Origin: Paenibacillus thiaminolyticus
Lineage (GTDB): Bacteria > Bacillota > Bacilli > Paenibacillales > Paenibacillaceae
DNA length: 64,000 nt
Assembly (NCBI RefSeq): GCF_007066085.1
Contig: NZ_CP041405.1
Span: 6,479,501-6,543,500 of the forward strand
Direction of reading: 5' to 3'
Positions 41,936-49,292 of this stretch are shown piece after piece (position 1 is the stretch's first letter; every line of letters begins with the position of its first letter). The translations under genes and the position numbers were made by a program. The notes under the pieces are model-generated. The model made no database searches and had not been told where the DNA came from. It saw only the letters and a list, made by a program, of their open reading frames with translations.

Positions 41936-42163
41936 CTATTCATCGGGCTGCAGGCTTGGGATCGCCGTGAAGAACACGTCGAGAAGATCTCTATGGAACA
42001 TCTGCCGGACATACTCCGTTATCTGATCGAGTTCCAGTTCCGAAGTGTATTCGAGCACGGGACGCCCCTCGCATTTTAACACCCGGCAGTTATATTTTTC
42101 CCTCACCTGATCGATAATGACATCCTGACTTACAGCAGCGGATCCCATTACTTCGAATGCCAT
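41936..42163 (-). CDS. Small conserved-looking protein of unknown function
   Basis: A 75-residue soluble protein starting at ATG 42163 with AAGGAGGA. It reads MAFEVMGSAAVSQDVIIDQV at the start and contains CRVLKCEGRPVLEY followed by a helix (LDQITEYVRQMFHRDLLDVF). Two cysteines are spaced CxxxxC. I know no assigned family. The strong ribosome site and the terminator downstream support a real gene. Confidence 0.75.
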   Translation of the reverse strand: MAFEVMGSAAVSQDVIIDQVREKYNCRVLKCEGRPVLEYTSELELDQITEYVRQMFHRDLLDVFFTAIPSLQPDE

Positions 42164-42309
42164 GCCTTTTCCTCCTTAATGAGCTGCGTAAGGCCATGAT
42201 ATATACCCTTTCTATCAAGTTTCTCGCTTATTGTCTGTGATGGATGTCATAGATTAGAAGTGCGCGGCGAATCGCGAAACGGACATGTTCCGGCAGAGAC
42301 TGACTATTG

Positions 42310-42338
42310 TTGACTTTTGCGCCCCGCCTTCTTATATT
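42310..42338 (+). promoter_or_regulatory. Strong promoter upstream of the orphan regulator
   Basis: TTGACT and TATATT are separated by 17 bp. It would give a leader of about 255 nt before GTG 42601. The leader (42345-42600) has no recognised riboswitch; a possible short peptide frame begins at 42372 behind GGAGAG. Confidence 0.65.
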
Positions 42339-42600
42339 AATACTAACTCTAAAATGGAGAGCCGCTATGGCCCGCCAAGGATGGTTGACGGCTCGCGCCG
42401 GACAATCGGCGGAATGATGCCGCAAGCGGATCGTCATCCGGCGGCTTAAGGATGCCATCGCCGTCCGGAGGAGCGCGGCTTCCGCATGGAAGGCTTCGTC
42501 CGAAGCGGATCCCGCGGTTATGGCGGCATCGCATTGCGGATAGAAAGGCCGGCCATGCGGCCGCCGAAGAGGAGTTTATTGGCAAAGGAGTGTATGCGGC

Positions 42601-43344
42601 GTGCAGTCATGCGAAGACAACGGTTCCGTCGATGACGGAAAGACAATGACCTTTGCGGATGATGAACTGGGGCAATTCTGCGAGACGACCCGGCGGATCG
42701 TGATCGTCAGCCCTTTCCCGGCTTTGATCCGCTCGCTGTTCGTCGCGTTAACGATACGCTGTTATGATGTGCTGCTCTTCCACCAAGAGCATGATCCGAT
42801 GCTGCAGACGATGAACAGTGATCTGGTCATCGTCGATCGGACGAAGGCGGTTCCGGCTGACCCGTCGGCCACCATCCCGGGCAGCCATGGGGCTATCCTT
42901 CTGCTTCAGGGCGAAGGCTCGGAGAAGGGGCCGGATGAGCAGGGCAGGGAAGTGATGATCTGGCCTTGTCCTATCGAAGCGGCATTGTCGCGAATTGAAG
43001 AGCTGGCCAGCCGGAACGATGCCCAGCCGGCGGTGGCGGGCAGCGACCTGCTGCGCTTCAAGGATGTTGCCGTCGATCTGAAGCGCATCACGGTGCATCA
43101 GGCGGGCAACAAGATCGAGCTGACACGAGCCGAGTTCGATGTGCTGAAGGGGCTGCTGCTGAATGGCGGCGGCGTCATGACCCGGCAGCAGATAATGGAG
43201 TTCGTCTGGGGCGAATCGTATATGGGCGGCAGCAATTCGATCGATGTTCATATCAAGAGTCTGCGCCAGAAGCTCGGTGACGCGCCGAAGCATCCGAAGT
43301 ACATTGTCACGGTTCGGGGAATCGGCTACCGGATAGCCGATTAA
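42601..43344 (+). CDS. OmpR-type winged-helix regulator with degenerate receiver
   Basis: About 247 residues. A receiver-like domain (residues 30-135) keeps an Asp (D79) in LVIVDR where the phospho-acceptor strand ends, but has VSPFP instead of the acidic Mg-binding pair and WPCP in place of the K-P switch (usually TKPF). It is therefore probably not phosphorylated conventionally. The C-terminal OmpR domain (about 150-247) is intact, ending in YIVTVRGIGYRIAD. Start at GTG 42601 behind AAAGGAG; ATG 42646 is an alternative. No kinase gene is adjacent. Six phased repeats lie just downstream. Confidence 0.88.
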   Translation: MQSCEDNGSVDDGKTMTFADDELGQFCETTRRIVIVSPFPALIRSLFVALTIRCYDVLLFHQEHDPMLQTMNSDLVIVDRTKAVPADPSATIPGSHGAILLLQGEGSEKGPDEQGREVMIWPCPIEAALSRIEELASRNDAQPAVAGSDLLRFKDVAVDLKRITVHQAGNKIELTRAEFDVLKGLLLNGGGVMTRQQIMEFVWGESYMGGSNSIDVHIKSLRQKLGDAPKHPKYIVTVRGIGYRIAD

Positions 43345-43360
43345 CAACTATCGCAAGCAT

Positions 43361-43426
43361 CTTCATGAACCCTTCATGATTCCTTCATGAAGGATTCATT
43401 GTGTCTTCATCAAGCCTTCATGATGA
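43361..43426 (+). promoter_or_regulatory. Six 11-bp-phased direct repeats (OmpR-type operator)
   Basis: Six contiguous 11-mers share the core TTCATGA: CTTCATGAACC, CTTCATGATTC, CTTCATGAAGG, ATTCATTGTGT, CTTCATCAAGC, CTTCATGATGA. One per helical turn is the layout read by OmpR/PhoB winged-helix dimers, so this could hold three dimers. The last repeat runs into a weak -35 position (TGATGA), 17 bp before TAAGAT (43444-43449), which suits activation of trxB. The neighbouring orphan regulator is the likely binder. Confidence 0.85.
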
Positions 43427-43516
43427 ACGGCGGGGGCAGATGATAAGATAGGTTCTGCAAGCAAGAAACGCGTCATGAGGATTCCATATCATGCGATAGA
43501 AGATGGAGATGATTCG

Positions 43517-44446
43517 ATGTACAAGACGGTCATTGTCGGAACGGGACCTGCCGGATTGACGGCGGCGATTTATTTGGCCCGTGCGAACCTGAACCCGTTG
43601 ATTATAGAAGGTCCGGAGCCTGGAGGCCAGTTGACGACGACGACGGAAGTGGAGAACTTCCCCGGCTTCCCGGATGGCATTATGGGTCCGGAGCTGATGG
43701 ATAATATGCGCAAGCAGGCCGAGCGCTTCGGCGCGGAATTCCGCACCGGCTGGGTCACGGCAGCGGATCTGTCCAAGCGGCCGTTCACCTTGTCCGTCGA
43801 AGGGATGGGCGAGATTCAGGCCGAGTCGCTTATTATATCGACAGGGGCCTCCGCGAAGTATCTCGGTATTCCGGGCGAGCGCGATAACGTCGGCCGCGGC
43901 GTCAGCACATGCGCGACATGCGACGGATTCTTTTTCCGCAACAAGAAGATTGTCGTCATCGGCGGCGGCGACTCCGCAATGGAGGAAGCCAGCTTCCTGA
44001 CGCGCTTCGCTTCGGAAGTAGTGCTGGTCAACCGCCGCACAGAACTGCGCGCCTCCAAGATTATGCAGGATCGGGCGCGCCAGAACAGCAAGATTCGCTG
44101 GTCCCTGAACCGGACCCCGCTGGAAGTGATCGCGGGCGAGCATGGCGTTACCAGCCTGAAGGTGCGCAACAATGAGACCGGCGAGGAGGAGATTATCGCG
44201 ACGGACGGCATCTTCGTGGCAATCGGCCATACGCCGAACACGAAGTTCCTGGCCGGCCAGCTTGATGCCGACGAGCAGGGCTATCTGCTGGTTAAGCCGG
44301 GCACGACCGAGACGAACATTCCCGGCGTATTCGCCTGCGGGGATGTGCAGGACAATCGGTACCGCCAGGCGATTAGCGCCGCAGGCACGGGCTGTATGGC
44401 CGCGCTGGATTGCGAGCGTTACTTGGAGAGCGCAGAGAGCGAGTAA
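43517..44446 (+). CDS. trxB: Thioredoxin-disulfide reductase
   Basis: An FAD/NADPH flavoenzyme of 309 residues that reduces thioredoxin. FAD motif GTGPAGLTAAIYLARA, redox-active CATC near residues 132-135, NADP motif GGGDSAMEEA and the C-terminal GVFACGDVQDNRYRQA are all intact. ATG 43517 (MYKTVIVG) matches family starts, with GGAG upstream. A glutaredoxin-like gene begins 13 bp downstream, so they form a redox operon under the phased-repeat operator. Confidence 0.96.
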   Translation: MYKTVIVGTGPAGLTAAIYLARANLNPLIIEGPEPGGQLTTTTEVENFPGFPDGIMGPELMDNMRKQAERFGAEFRTGWVTAADLSKRPFTLSVEGMGEIQAESLIISTGASAKYLGIPGERDNVGRGVSTCATCDGFFFRNKKIVVIGGGDSAMEEASFLTRFASEVVLVNRRTELRASKIMQDRARQNSKIRWSLNRTPLEVIAGEHGVTSLKVRNNETGEEEIIATDGIFVAIGHTPNTKFLAGQLDADEQGYLLVKPGTTETNIPGVFACGDVQDNRYRQAISAAGTGCMAALDCERYLESAESE

Positions 44447-44458
44447 AGGAGAGAGAGC

Positions 44459-44698
44459 ATGGAGGAGAAAGTGATTGTCTATACGAGCACTTATTGCCAA
44501 TATTGCTCGCATGTCAAAAAGTTCCTGGGCGAGCGCAACGTCGAATTCGAAGAGCGGAACATCGACAAGGATGAGAAGTACGCCGAAGAGCTGTGGAATA
44601 CCGGCATGCGCGCGGTACCGGTAACGCTTGTCGGGGAGAAGATGATTCTCGGCTTCAACCCGATTCAACTGAATCAAGCGTTGGCCGCCCGCGCATAA
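44459..44698 (+). CDS. Glutaredoxin-like/NrdH-type redoxin
   Basis: A 79-residue thioredoxin-fold protein with redox motif CQYC (C13, C16), the cis-Pro segment MRAVPVTLVG and a C-terminal helix (FNPIQLNQAL). The size and GF(N/D)P ending resemble NrdH and YruB-type redoxins, which are reduced by thioredoxin reductase rather than glutathione. This fits its place 13 bp after trxB. Start at ATG 44459 behind AAGGAGAGAG. Confidence 0.92.
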   Translation: MEEKVIVYTSTYCQYCSHVKKFLGERNVEFEERNIDKDEKYAEELWNTGMRAVPVTLVGEKMILGFNPIQLNQALAARA

Positions 44699-44837
44699 TC
44701 GGAGATCGGCGGAAGGCCTATGCAGCCTTGCCTAGATACGATTGCGACGGAATCCGCTCTATGGGCGGATTTCTCCTTATATATAAAGATGATAGAGATG
44801 CAGCACTTGCTGGGACTTGTGGATTGGAGGCCATCAT

Positions 44838-46376
44838 ATGAATGCAGCAACTTTACTACTATTCGGAGCGACGGGCGATTTGGCGAAGCGCAAAATCTAC
44901 CCTGCCCTGTTCAACCTACATCTTGACCGCAAGCTGCCCGCCGGCTTCTCCATATTCGGCATGGGCCGCAGTGCGTGGAATGACACGGAATTCCGCCGTC
45001 GCGTAGCGCAATCGATCAGCGACTTCTCCCGGCGGCCGGCGGCGGACGAGGCGGAATTGAACGCGTTCCTGGAACGGTTCCGTTTCTGCCGCCTGAATGT
45101 GGCGGCTCCCGAAGACTTCGCGCGGCTGCTGGAGCAGGTGCGGGCGAGCGAGCAAGAGCTTGGCCTTGCCGAGAACCGGATGTTCTATCTCTCGGTTGCG
45201 CCGGAGCTGTTCGAGCCGATCGTCCGCCACATTCACGAGAGCGGCTTGAGCCGCGTATCCGGCTGGAAGCGGCTCCTGATCGAAAAGCCGTTCGGCCGCG
45301 ATCTGGCATCGGCCCGCGCGTTGAATGCGCTGCTGGGCAGCGTCTTCCGCGAGGAGGAAATCTTCCGCATCGATCATTATCTCGGCAAGCGCATGGTGCA
45401 GAATCTGCAGAAGCTTGAATATACGAATCCGATGCTCCAGGCCGTCTGGAAAAACCAATACATCGCCAATGTGCAGATTACGGCGAGCGAGACGGTCGGC
45501 GTAGAAGAGCGCGCGGCCTATTACGACGAGGCCGGCGCCATTCGCGACATGGTGCAGAATCATCTGCTCCAAGTGTTGGCGATGTTCGCCATGCAGCTTC
45601 CCCGCCGCGGCACGGCGGCGGATATGGCGGACAAGAAGCGCGCCCTGCTGGCCTCGATGCGGCCGCTGCTGAAGGAAGAAGCCGAACGCTCCATCGTACG
45701 CGGCCAATATGCGGCGGGGGCGATGGGCGGAGAGCCGGTGCCGGCCTACCGGGATGAGCCTGGCATCGAGGAAGGCTCCAGCAATGATACGTATATAGCG
45801 GCGCGCATCATGATCGATGATTATTTCTGGCAGGGGGTTCCTTTCTACCTGCGGACCGGCAAGCGGATGGCGAAGAAGGCGACCCGCATCGTGGTTGAAT
45901 TCAAGGATCCGCTCGACAAATACAGCCGCACGAACGAACTGACCGCGCCGAATCTGCTGATTATCGACATCGGGCCGCATGAAGGCATCTCCTTCCAGTT
46001 GAATGTGAAGGATGGTCAGCACCGCTTCATATCGGACCCGGTCCGTCTTCACTACGCGGCGGATCAGAGCGGCGTTCCCGAAGCCTATGAGAATCTGATC
46101 GAAGGGGCCATTCAGGGCGATGCCGCGTTCTTCGCCCGCTGGGACGAAGTAGAGCTGTCCTGGCAATGGATACAGCCGGTACTGGAAGCCTTCGCGGAGA
46201 ATCGGGTGCCGCTGCGCTTCTATGAGGCGGGCAGCGACGGCCCGGAAGCGGCTCAGCGCCTGCTGGAGGAGGACGGCTTCCACTGGTGGGCGCTGACCGG
46301 CCCCGAAGCGGATCCGAGCCGGGACGCGGACGAGTACCGAACGGAACGCGAGGCGGTCTATGAAGCGGCGCGATAA
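44838..46376 (+). CDS. zwf: Glucose-6-phosphate 1-dehydrogenase
   Basis: Oxidises glucose-6-phosphate to 6-phosphogluconolactone with NADP, the entry to the oxidative pentose phosphate pathway. It has 512 residues, normal length. The NADP fold has FGATGDLAKRKIYPAL at residues 9-24, and the substrate site is RIDHYLGK near 176. LIEKPFGRDL and PFYLRTGKRM are also conserved. Start at ATG 44838 with GGAGG upstream. It sits after trxB and the redoxin, so NADPH supply and disulfide reduction are neighbours, though the 139-bp gap suggests its own promoter. Confidence 0.96.
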   Translation: MNAATLLLFGATGDLAKRKIYPALFNLHLDRKLPAGFSIFGMGRSAWNDTEFRRRVAQSISDFSRRPAADEAELNAFLERFRFCRLNVAAPEDFARLLEQVRASEQELGLAENRMFYLSVAPELFEPIVRHIHESGLSRVSGWKRLLIEKPFGRDLASARALNALLGSVFREEEIFRIDHYLGKRMVQNLQKLEYTNPMLQAVWKNQYIANVQITASETVGVEERAAYYDEAGAIRDMVQNHLLQVLAMFAMQLPRRGTAADMADKKRALLASMRPLLKEEAERSIVRGQYAAGAMGGEPVPAYRDEPGIEEGSSNDTYIAARIMIDDYFWQGVPFYLRTGKRMAKKATRIVVEFKDPLDKYSRTNELTAPNLLIIDIGPHEGISFQLNVKDGQHRFISDPVRLHYAADQSGVPEAYENLIEGAIQGDAAFFARWDEVELSWQWIQPVLEAFAENRVPLRFYEAGSDGPEAAQRLLEEDGFHWWALTGPEADPSRDADEYRTEREAVYEAAR

Positions 46377-46492
46377 GCGGAAGGCAACATCCGGTCTTCG
46401 GTATTCCCGCGGATAGAGCGTATTGAGGAGGGGGCGGCGCGACAGTGCGGCGAAGCAAGCAGCGCCGGATGTCAGCGAACGGTTCCCGCCAC

Positions 46493-46541
46493 AGCGCCGC
46501 AAGTCATCGGCCTCCAGGCGAAGGCAATGGCTTGCGGCGCT
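46493..46541. terminator. Long hairpin between zwf and the convergent gene
   Basis: Perfect 11-bp arms AGCGCCGCAAG and CTTGCGGCGCT, 27-nt loop, placed just before the 3' end of the minus-strand gene. No T-run. Confidence 0.5.
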
Positions 46542-46549
46542 GCGCCGTT

Positions 46550-47281
46550 CTATCGGATCGATAAAGCCGCAGCGATCGGGTAATGATCCGATGCCACTGA
46601 ACGGACGACCTCGCGCGGTGCGCCGGTGGCGATGCCTTCGTTGACGAGAATATAGTCGATCGTCTCCGTGGCCCCGCCGGCGGGGTAGGTATAGGCCGCG
46701 GGAAAATCGGCGAACACGTTCCGGAACGAGCGGGACATCGCGGCGAGCTCCGGACTGTCCGGTTGGGCGTTGAAGTCGCCTGTCAGGATGGCCGGTCCGG
46801 TCTGTCTGGCGGCGATATCGCGAATCTCCGCTATCTGTGCAAGCCGTTCCTGCTGCTCCAAGCCGAGATGGGTGACATAGAAGCATACTCTCGTATCCTG
46901 AACGACCAACTCGCTCTCCAGCAATCCGCGCTGTTCCTGGCCGCCGCTGTCCAGCAAGTAATGCTGATGATGTACAATCGGATACTTGCTCAGGACAGCA
47001 ATGCCATACTGCCTCCGTTCGGTCCGCCCCGGCTCGGGATCCCCGTCCAGGTTGGCGCCATACGCATACTGCATCCCCAAGCGTGCGGCCAATACCGTAA
47101 TCGTATCCTCGTATTTGCTCCGCCTGTCGAAATGGCGGTCGACCTCCTGCAAGCCGACGACGCCGGCGCCCGCTCTGCGGATAACGCCCGCAATCCGCGC
47201 CGGATCATACCGGTCATCCATTCCGCGCCCATGCTGAATGTTGTACGACATGACGGTTAGCGATGCTGTACCTTGTGTCAT
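46550..47281 (-). CDS. Endonuclease/exonuclease/phosphatase-family protein
   Basis: A 243-residue DNase I-like metallohydrolase. Family motifs are MSYNIQHGRG, VGLQEVD (metal-binding Glu), TGDFNAQPDS near residue 150, and VRSVASDHYPIAA (catalytic Asp-His pair) near the end. There is no signal peptide. Candidates for substrate are DNA, phosphoinositide-like or nucleotide phosphoesters; none can be chosen. Start at ATG 47281 behind AGGGGTGAG. Confidence 0.9.
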   Translation of the reverse strand: MTQGTASLTVMSYNIQHGRGMDDRYDPARIAGVIRRAGAGVVGLQEVDRHFDRRSKYEDTITVLAARLGMQYAYGANLDGDPEPGRTERRQYGIAVLSKYPIVHHQHYLLDSGGQEQRGLLESELVVQDTRVCFYVTHLGLEQQERLAQIAEIRDIAARQTGPAILTGDFNAQPDSPELAAMSRSFRNVFADFPAAYTYPAGGATETIDYILVNEGIATGAPREVVRSVASDHYPIAAALSIR

Positions 47282-47558
47282 GAACTCACCCCTGAATTGT
47301 AGCGTAGTCTCCTCTCCTGCTAACGTTCGCACAGATGATGGCCGCCGTCAATGGGGCGGCGCCAGCCGTTTTTTTCACGGAACTGCGGCCCTGTACAATA
47401 TTTTGGAAAAATTTTATTTTCGGCACGAGGAAATTTGTGGGCGGCAGCGAATTACAATCGTACAAAACAGAAAATTGGAGATTCCCGTTCCTGGATAAAG
47501 ACAGAATCATTCCGCTCGAAGTCATTTGGGGATGCGGCGATTGAAAGGGGATACTCAT
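47282..47558. other. Intergenic region between divergent genes
   Basis: 277 bp holding the divergent promoters. A TACAAT (about 47394) could be the -10 of the PAS kinase gene. No gene is supported. Confidence 0.35.
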
Positions 47559-49001
47559 ATGCATTTGAAGCAAATTGACTTGTTCGATTTCGCCTTCAAC
47601 AATGCGTCTATCGGGATGTCGATCGTGTCTCTGGAGGGCCGGTTCATTCAAGTCAACCGCGCCTTGTGCAGCATGCTCGGCTACGATGAGCGAGAACTGC
47701 TGGCATTGAATTTTCAGTCGATTACCCATCAGGATGATCTCGAGGAGAACCTGGAGTACGTCTACCGGCTCTTGAACATGAAGATCGAAGCGTACCGTAT
47801 GGAAAAGCGGTACATACATAAGCAAGGGCATCCGGTATGGTGCTTGGTCAACGTCTCCGTCGTGCATAACGAGAATGGAGAGCCCATATTTTTGTTCTCG
47901 CAGTTCCATGATATTACGGCCGAGAAAATGACGGAAATCGCGCAGCGCAAAACGGAAAGCGTGCTGCGGGAGAAGGAGGAGTCGTTCCGCATCCTGCTGG
48001 AGGAGCTTCCGCTCGCCGTTATCATTACCCGGCATGGGATCTGCCAGTATGTCAACCGGGCGGGAATACAATTGCTCGGCGCGCGCGGCCCCGAGGAAGT
48101 ATTGGGCGTATCCACGCATGAGTTCGTCGATCCGAGCAATCATGACAAGATCAAGGACAGACGGCGAAGATATCGTCAGGGAGGGAAGCTGGGCACGGTC
48201 AAATATAAGCTCCGCTGCTATGACGGAGAGATTAAATCTGCGGAGGGCGTCTCGATACCGACAACATTTCTCGGCGAAGAGGCGGTGATTGGCGTGTTCC
48301 AGGATGTGACGGAGCGGAAGAAGGAAGAGGAGCGCATCATCCAGTCGGAGAAGCTATCGATCGTCGGGCAGCTGGCCGCGGGAATCGCTCATGAAATACG
48401 CAACCCGATCACCTCGATCAACGGATTTCTCAAATTGCTGCGATCCTTGAAGACGGAGAAGGAGCAATACTACGACATCATCGAATCGGAGCTGAAAAGC
48501 ATTGAGATCATCTGCAATGAGCTGCTTATTTTGGCGAAGCCGAATCTGGTCACGACCCGGCGCGCGAATCTGGTGCAGCTGCTGGAGCAGAGCATCGCGC
48601 TGATGAGCGCCCAGGCGACGATGAAGAACAGCACGATTGCCGCCGATCTTCCGCCGTGGGAGATATGGCTGCACTGCGAGCCGAATCAGATCAAGCAGGT
48701 GTTCGTCAATTTAATTAAAAATGCGATCGAAGCGATGCCGGACGGCGGACATATTAATATAGGCGTAGCGGTGAGAGACGGATTCGCGCTGATTACGATT
48801 GAAGACGAGGGCTGCGGAATTCCTCCGGAGAAGCTGGAGATGCTGGGCCAGCCGTTCTATACGACGAAGGGTTCCGGGACGGGTCTCGGTCTGATGGTCA
48901 GCTACAACATTATGGACAATCACGGGGGGAGCATGTCGGTGGACAGCGTGCCGCAGCAGGGGACGACCTTTACGGTGGCGCTGCCGATTCTCAATGAGTA
49001 G
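47559..49001 (+). CDS. Soluble PAS-domain sensor histidine kinase (KinA/KinE-like)
   Basis: A 480-residue cytoplasmic kinase with no membrane segment. Two PAS domains (about 5-130, containing SIGMSIVSLEGRFIQVNRAL, and about 145-265). The dimerisation H-box SIVGQLAAGIAHEIRNPITS has its His near residue 278. The ATPase domain has N-box FVNLIKNAIEAMP and GSGTGLGLMVSYNIM. Wording and layout resemble sporulation kinases that feed Spo0F. There is no response regulator beside it, consistent with phosphorelay input. Start at ATG 47559 behind AAAGGGG. Confidence 0.92.
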   Translation: MHLKQIDLFDFAFNNASIGMSIVSLEGRFIQVNRALCSMLGYDERELLALNFQSITHQDDLEENLEYVYRLLNMKIEAYRMEKRYIHKQGHPVWCLVNVSVVHNENGEPIFLFSQFHDITAEKMTEIAQRKTESVLREKEESFRILLEELPLAVIITRHGICQYVNRAGIQLLGARGPEEVLGVSTHEFVDPSNHDKIKDRRRRYRQGGKLGTVKYKLRCYDGEIKSAEGVSIPTTFLGEEAVIGVFQDVTERKKEEERIIQSEKLSIVGQLAAGIAHEIRNPITSINGFLKLLRSLKTEKEQYYDIIESELKSIEIICNELLILAKPNLVTTRRANLVQLLEQSIALMSAQATMKNSTIAADLPPWEIWLHCEPNQIKQVFVNLIKNAIEAMPDGGHINIGVAVRDGFALITIEDEGCGIPPEKLEMLGQPFYTTKGSGTGLGLMVSYNIMDNHGGSMSVDSVPQQGTTFTVALPILNE

Positions 49002-49035
49002 GGCCGGCGCGGATTGAGCAGAGCAGAGAGCAGAG

Positions 49036-49139
49036 CAGATCCGATAGGCAGACGGATAGGTCAGATCCGATAGCAGATCCGATAGGCAGACGGATAGGTC
49101 AGATCCGATAGCAAATCCGCATAGGCAGACGAATAGGGC
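49036..49139. repeat. 38-bp tandem repeat
   Basis: Two exact copies of a 38-bp unit (CAGATCCGATAGGCAGACGG then ATAGGTCAGATCCGATAG) and a third partial, diverged copy. It lies between the PAS kinase and the CitA-like kinase. Confidence 0.9.
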
Positions 49140-49144
49140 TGACG

Positions 49145-49194
49145 AAGCACTTTCGAAGCGCAGGGATGGATACGCGCCGACGGAGGTGCTTTTT
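49145..49194 (+). terminator. Probable terminator after the repeat tract
   Basis: AAGCAC pairs with GTGCTT, extended by weaker pairs, followed by TTTTT. Confidence 0.6.
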
Positions 49195-49292
49195 GCCGCA
49201 ATCGCGGATCGGGGACTAGTTCAAATTTCATCTATCCGTTATATTGATATATAGTGCTGCCATTTTTGTCAAAATAGGCTAGAAAACGCGAG

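Noticed and set aside
44916..46886. 656-codon minus-strand frame opposite zwf
   Set aside because: It is antisense to a well-conserved zwf, has Arg-rich composition and no ribosome site.
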